Below, in pieces: positions 60,210 through 64,000 of a DNA stretch of 64,000 nucleotides. The notes under the pieces are model-generated. The model saw only the letters and a program-made list of their open reading frames with translations. It did not search any database and was not told where the DNA came from. This stretch comes from Kutzneria viridogrisea. Lineage in GTDB: Bacteria > Actinomycetota > Actinomycetes > Mycobacteriales > Pseudonocardiaceae. The stretch is from NCBI GenBank assembly GCA_014138725.1, contig JACJID010000006.1:62001-126000 (forward strand), given 5' to 3'. The position numbers and the translations under genes are program-made. Position 1 is the first letter of the stretch. Each line of letters begins with the position of its first letter.

Positions 60210-61991
60210 GTGGCACTCACCGTCGGTGAGCTGACGGTCGGCCTTCGGCTGGACAGCGGTGCCTTCGGGCAGAGCCTGGCCGTGTTGCGGCGTGAACTGG
60301 AGGCGACCTTCGTCAAGACGGTGGCCACCCGCGCCGCGCCCGCCCTGGCCCAGCTGCGCAAGCTGCTGATGTCGGCGGTGCGCGGGGCGGTGCTCACCGT
60401 GGCGCGGGCGATCTCCACGCGGCTGGGCAGGGCGATGATCGGGCTCCGGCAGTCGGTCAAGCAGGCCAGCGCCCCGCTGCAGTTCCTGGCCAAGCTGCTG
60501 CGGGCGGTGCTGTTGCCCGCGCTGCTGGCGCTCTCGCACGACGGGGCAAGGTCCTTCGCCCGGCTGGCCTCGGCCTCGGTCGCCGCGGCGGGCACGGCCT
60601 CGACCGCGATCAGCACCGTGGTCTTCGGCCTGGACTGGCTGGCGGGTCGTGCGCTGGGCACCGCCACGACGATGATCACCGCTTGGGCCCTGGCGATCTC
60701 CCCGGTACCGCTGGTGCAGGCCGCCGTGCTGGGACTGGCGGCGGCGATCACCGCGGCCTGGCAGGCACTGGTGCTGGAGACGGCCACCGACTTCACCGCG
60801 ATCTGGACCTTCGTCACCGGCACCTGGCTGCTGATCACCCAGGCCGTGCAGGCCGGGCTGGACCTGGTGGTGCAGGCCGCCGCGCTGGCCTGGCAGCTGG
60901 TGCTGGACAACACCGTGGTCATGTGGACGGCCATCGGGCTCGCCATCCAGACCTCGCTGGCCGCCGTGGTGCTCGGCGTGGCGCTGGCCTGGCAGCAGGT
61001 GCTCGACGGCACGACCGTGTTCTTCACCGCGCTGTGGACCTACGTGCAGACGATCTGGGCCACCATCCTGCTGACCGTGCAGCTGGCCACCTCGGCGATC
61101 TTGCAGGACGTGCTGGCCGCCTGGCAGCTGGTGCTGGACGCGACGACCCTCGCGTTCGGTGCGCTGGCACTGGTCACCCTGGCCGCGTGGACGCTCGTCC
61201 TGCAGGCCGTGCAGCAGGTCAGTTCGCTCGTGGTGAGCACCGTCGTGCAGGCGTGGCAGGCGGTTCTGGACTGGACCAGCGCGGCCTTCAACCAGCTCTA
61301 CGGCAACCTCACCGCGAACCTCAACGCGCTGCTGAACTTCGTGATCAACTGGACCTCCGCCATGCTGGGCGCGTTCGAGGGCCTGCGGCCACTGCCCGGC
61401 ATCGTCACCGGGATCTTCCAGTCCATGGCCGACTCGGTGAACGCTGTGCTCAACGGCCTGGAATCCATGGTGCGAGGCCGGTCCGCGCAGATCGCGGGCG
61501 CGCTCAACGAGATCGCCGGCGCCTTGCGGTCCATCGGCGACGAGGCCGCGGGTGCGTGGTGGAAGATGCTGCTGATCGGCGCCGCGGCCGGACTGACCGG
61601 CTTCATCCTCACGCTGTGCTCCGAGGCCATCCTCACCGGCTCGTTCGTGCTCGACCGGATGGCCGCCGCTATCCAGCACCTGGCCGACTCGATCAGGTCC
61701 CTGGTGGACGCGGTACGCGCGGCGGGCAACCTGATCGGTGACTTCTTCAAGTGGGTCGGCGGCCTGTTCGGCGCCAGGAGCTTCAGCCTCGGGGTGTCCG
61801 GAGTGGACAACCTCGGTGCGCTGTCCTCGCCGCGCCCGCTCGACTTCGGCACTCCGGCGCCTGCCTACGGCGGCCTGCTCACCGCCGCGGGGGCGGGCGG
61901 CATGTACATCGAGAACTTCTACGCCACCCCGAGCCAGAGCCCGGTGGAGATCGCCGCGGAACTGGACTGGCTGGCGAAAGGAGGCGGCTGA
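60210..61991 (+). CDS. Phage tail tape measure protein
   Basis: A 593-residue tape measure. Its long hydrophobic, helical middle (about 130-360) has a quasi-repeated unit with AWQ.VLD-type core (AWQLVLDNT, AWQQVLDGT, AWQLVLDAT, AWQAVLDWT) at roughly 36-50 residue spacing. A C-terminal part with membrane-like helices and MYIENFYATPS follows. At the usual ~0.15 nm per residue the tail would be about 90 nm. GTG 60210. It is the length standard for the tail in the tube-chaperone-tape measure order. Confidence 0.85.
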   Translation: MALTVGELTVGLRLDSGAFGQSLAVLRRELEATFVKTVATRAAPALAQLRKLLMSAVRGAVLTVARAISTRLGRAMIGLRQSVKQASAPLQFLAKLLRAVLLPALLALSHDGARSFARLASASVAAAGTASTAISTVVFGLDWLAGRALGTATTMITAWALAISPVPLVQAAVLGLAAAITAAWQALVLETATDFTAIWTFVTGTWLLITQAVQAGLDLVVQAAALAWQLVLDNTVVMWTAIGLAIQTSLAAVVLGVALAWQQVLDGTTVFFTALWTYVQTIWATILLTVQLATSAILQDVLAAWQLVLDATTLAFGALALVTLAAWTLVLQAVQQVSSLVVSTVVQAWQAVLDWTSAAFNQLYGNLTANLNALLNFVINWTSAMLGAFEGLRPLPGIVTGIFQSMADSVNAVLNGLESMVRGRSAQIAGALNEIAGALRSIGDEAAGAWWKMLLIGAAAGLTGFILTLCSEAILTGSFVLDRMAAAIQHLADSIRSLVDAVRAAGNLIGDFFKWVGGLFGARSFSLGVSGVDNLGALSSPRPLDFGTPAPAYGGLLTAAGAGGMYIENFYATPSQSPVEIAAELDWLAKGGG

Positions 61992-62860
61992 TGACCCCCG
62001 GCGAGCTGATCACCACCGACGGGCAGCTGGAGTGGCGCGGGGTGCTGCTCGGCACGGCCAGCCCGTACCGGATGACCAAGCTGGAGGGCTGGCTGGACCT
62101 GGCCGAGGTGCGGGGCCAGGACACGCCAAGACCCACGCACGGGCTGTTGCAGGGCTCCCAGCTGATGGGCAAACGGGTCGTCACGCTGACCTACCTGATC
62201 AAAGGCGTGCCGGTGGAGTCCTTCGGTGCCGCCGTGGCCACCCTGCGGGCGATCACCGCACCGGCCGAGCGCCCGCTGGAGGAGCCGCTGGTGATTCGGC
62301 TGGACGGCCAGTCCTGGCAGGTGAACGCGCGCTGCGTGCGGCGCTCGATCAACGTGGCGAAGTACTACTCGCTGGGCTACACCACCGGCTCGATCCAGTG
62401 GCAGGCAACCGATCCCCGGCTGTACTCCACTGTGGAGTCCACCTCGGCGACCGGTCTGGCGGCCCCGCAGACCGACGGCCTGCCCTTCCCGCTGGTGTTC
62501 CCGCTGGTGATGGGCACCGGACGGCAGGGCGGGGTGCTGCTCGCGCGCAACGCCGGGGACGTGGCGACCTGGCCGGTGCTGGTGGTCACCGGCCCGGTGC
62601 TCGGCCCGGTGGTCACCAACCGGGACACCGGGCAGCGGCTGGTGTTCGACCCCGCCTTCCCCGTGGCGGCCGGGCAGCGGCTGGTGCTCGACACCGACAC
62701 CAGGACCGTGCTGCTCAACGGGGCCAACCGCAACGACAGGCTGCTGACCCGCCAGTGGTTCCCGATCCCGGCGCACGGCTCGGTGCACATCGGGTTCGAG
62801 GCGGGCGGCTTCGACCCGGCGGCCCGGCTCACCGCCCGCTGGCGGCACGCCACCATCTGA
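61991..62860 (+). CDS. Phage distal tail (Dit-like) protein
   Basis: A 289-residue protein with the order of Dit proteins: N-terminal ring domain (GVLLGTASPYRMTKLEGW through VVTLTYLIKG) and a C-terminal galectin-like domain (WPVLVVTGPVLGPVVTNRDTGQRLVF). It forms the hub between tail tube and tip. Starts at ATG 61991, sharing one base with the preceding TGA. No baseplate lysin gene is seen yet in the window. Confidence 0.8.
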   Translation: MTPGELITTDGQLEWRGVLLGTASPYRMTKLEGWLDLAEVRGQDTPRPTHGLLQGSQLMGKRVVTLTYLIKGVPVESFGAAVATLRAITAPAERPLEEPLVIRLDGQSWQVNARCVRRSINVAKYYSLGYTTGSIQWQATDPRLYSTVESTSATGLAAPQTDGLPFPLVFPLVMGTGRQGGVLLARNAGDVATWPVLVVTGPVLGPVVTNRDTGQRLVFDPAFPVAAGQRLVLDTDTRTVLLNGANRNDRLLTRQWFPIPAHGSVHIGFEAGGFDPAARLTARWRHATI

Positions 62861-62880
62861 GAAGCACAGGGGGAGAGATC

Positions 62881-64000
62881 ATGGCTGAGCGCAACTCGTG
62901 GGCTGTGTCGGACGCACCGAACGGGGTGATCACCACCGAGGACGCGCGGCTGGCGCTGTCCGCGCTGGCGCAGCCTGGCGCGGACCCGGTGAGCGCGCGG
63001 CAGGGCCTGCGCGCGGCGCCGGGCGACCCCGGCCGGGTCTCGGCCGCCGCCAAGCCGGACGCCACGGTGACCGTGCAGCCCTTCCAGATGTTCATGCAGT
63101 CCAAGCGGGGGCTCGGCAACTACGTGCAGACCCTGGACCGGGCCAAGACCCTGGACCTGATCACCGACCACCCGGCGGACTCGAAGAACCCGCGCATCGA
63201 CCTGATCATCGCCCAGCAGACCGACAAGTTCTACGGGGACACCGTCAACGGCTTCCTGGTGACCCAGGTGGTCGGCACCGCCTCGGGTACCCCGAACCCG
63301 CCGACGGTGCCCGGTCCCGGGGACTACCTGGAACTGGCCCGCGTGCGGATCCCGGCCAGTGCCAAGGAGATCACCGCGGACATGATCGAGGACCGCAGGC
63401 AGGGTTCGGTGGTGGGACTGGGCGGGGTGGTGCCGCTGCGCGGGGTCGCCGAGCGCGCCCAGCTGACCGCCTACCCCGGACTGACCGCGTACCGGGCCGA
63501 CCGCGGCTGGCTGGAGGTCAGCGACGGCACGGCGTGGCGGGTGCCCGGTGTGCCGGTCTGCGCCTCCCCGAACGAGCTGTCCACGATCAGCAGTCCGTAC
63601 CAGGGCCAACTGGTGGCCAGCATCCAGGACGGCCTGCTCTACCAATGGGACGGCGCGAAGTGGGTGGGTGTCGCCGGGGGCGTGGGCGGCATGCGGCACG
63701 AGGCCCGCTACGAGGTACGCGCGGGCCAGGAGCAGAACTTCCCGCAGAACCTGGACACCAGGATCAAGTTCCCCACCGCGACCTACACCAGCCCGGACGT
63801 GAGCCCGTCCAGCGACAACAGCGTGTTCACCCTGAACCGGGCCGGGCTGTGGAGCATCTCGGTGAGCCTGCGCATCAACGCCCCCGGCGGGGACGGCTTC
63901 TACGAGGTCTACGTGGCCATCACCGACGGTGCCAACCTCGGGATGCGCTACGCCAACCAGCACGATGACCGCAGGGCGGTCGTGCCCGGCTCGATCAGTT
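62881..64000 (+). CDS. Phage tail tip/fibre-like protein with C1q-like C-terminus (cut by window end)
   Basis: An open frame from ATG 62881 (AGGGGGAGAG ribosome-binding site) to the window end, at least 373 residues with no stop. The N-terminal 210 residues (FQMFMQSKRGLGNYVQTLDRA, DLIIAQQTDKFYGD, YLELARVRIPASAKEITADMI) resemble tail-associated structural proteins. From about residue 275 the sequence (ARYEVRAGQEQNFPQNLDTRIKF, NRAGLWSISVSLRINAP, FYEVYVAITDG) has the jelly-roll pattern of C1q/TNF-like receptor-binding tips. It probably recognises a bacterial surface. Confidence 0.75.
   Translation, partial: MAERNSWAVSDAPNGVITTEDARLALSALAQPGADPVSARQGLRAAPGDPGRVSAAAKPDATVTVQPFQMFMQSKRGLGNYVQTLDRAKTLDLITDHPADSKNPRIDLIIAQQTDKFYGDTVNGFLVTQVVGTASGTPNPPTVPGPGDYLELARVRIPASAKEITADMIEDRRQGSVVGLGGVVPLRGVAERAQLTAYPGLTAYRADRGWLEVSDGTAWRVPGVPVCASPNELSTISSPYQGQLVASIQDGLLYQWDGAKWVGVAGGVGGMRHEARYEVRAGQEQNFPQNLDTRIKFPTATYTSPDVSPSSDNSVFTLNRAGLWSISVSLRINAPGGDGFYEVYVAITDGANLGMRYANQHDDRRAVVPGSIS

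Noticed and set aside
58665-64000. Contractile (eCIS or R-type) particle
   Set aside because: No sheath, baseplate wedge or AAA ATPase genes are seen; the tube and tape measure are of non-contractile type.

Overview
The window is high-GC actinomycete chromosome. GTG starts, ATGA and GTGA gene overlaps, very few TTA codons, an eno / DivIC-like / DUF501 / exopolyphosphatase block, a HelD-type RNA polymerase recycling ATPase and a class E/F sortase all fit Pseudonocardiales (Pseudonocardiaceae-like). That assignment is an inference from gene content and intergenic repeat style, not from a marker comparison. Most of the window is ordinary core chromosome.

Layout. 1-4.3 kb: fatty-acid desaturase, TetR regulator, 5-oxoprolinase subunits PxpB/PxpC and a SAM methyltransferase. 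4.4-11 kb: mfd behind a DNA-damage-type promoter, a SurA-like lipoprotein, mazG and a membrane-anchored transglycosylase. 11-19.6 kb: TPR protein, HelD ATPase, DJ-1 family protein, eno, DivIC-like divisome protein, DUF501, a Thr-tailed secreted transglycosylase and exopolyphosphatase. 19.8-25.5 kb: a five-gene peptide/solute ABC transporter operon. 25.5-31.6 kb: AbiEi-like protein, S10 carboxypeptidase, uracil-DNA glycosylase, a secreted protein and type II NADH dehydrogenase. 31.7-33.3 kb: a 40-residue peptide gene, an ATP-grasp ligase and a type I tRNA with a UAA anticodon. 33.4-40.6 kb: aminotransferase, a toxin-antitoxin-like pair, a streptogrisin-like protease, an esterase, a cation/proton antiporter and a response regulator. 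40.7-43.9 kb: pqqA-C-D-E-B on the minus strand. 43.9-47.4 kb: a surface locus of deacetylase-like protein, sortase and thioester-domain adhesin. 47.7-58.5 kb: BI-1 family membrane protein, thiolase, SGNH hydrolase, cystathionine beta-synthase, membrane proteins, cystathionine gamma-synthase and threonine dehydratase. 58.6-64 kb: a siphovirus-type tail module with no head genes before it, cut by the window end.

The intergenic DNA is unusual. Three repeat families sit mostly between convergent genes or at gene 3' ends. (1) Six AAGGTGCC-type palindromes, two of which also supply a gene's stop codon. (2) Three copies of a roughly 110-bp element, each with two DnaA-box-like 9-mers exactly 18 bp apart followed by the palindrome GATCTTG-AG-CAAGATC. 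(3) Two inverted copies, 7.4 kb apart, of a roughly 450-bp composite element. It has nested stem-loops with compensatory base changes between the copies, then a 22-bp-period tandem array, then a 21-bp-period tandem array.

The best candidates for undescribed biology are the composite structured element, the peptide/ATP-grasp/unusual tRNA group (whose ligase gene carries two of the only three TTA codons I found in coding sequence), and the headless tail cassette behind a near-consensus promoter. Novelty could not be tested without database searches.
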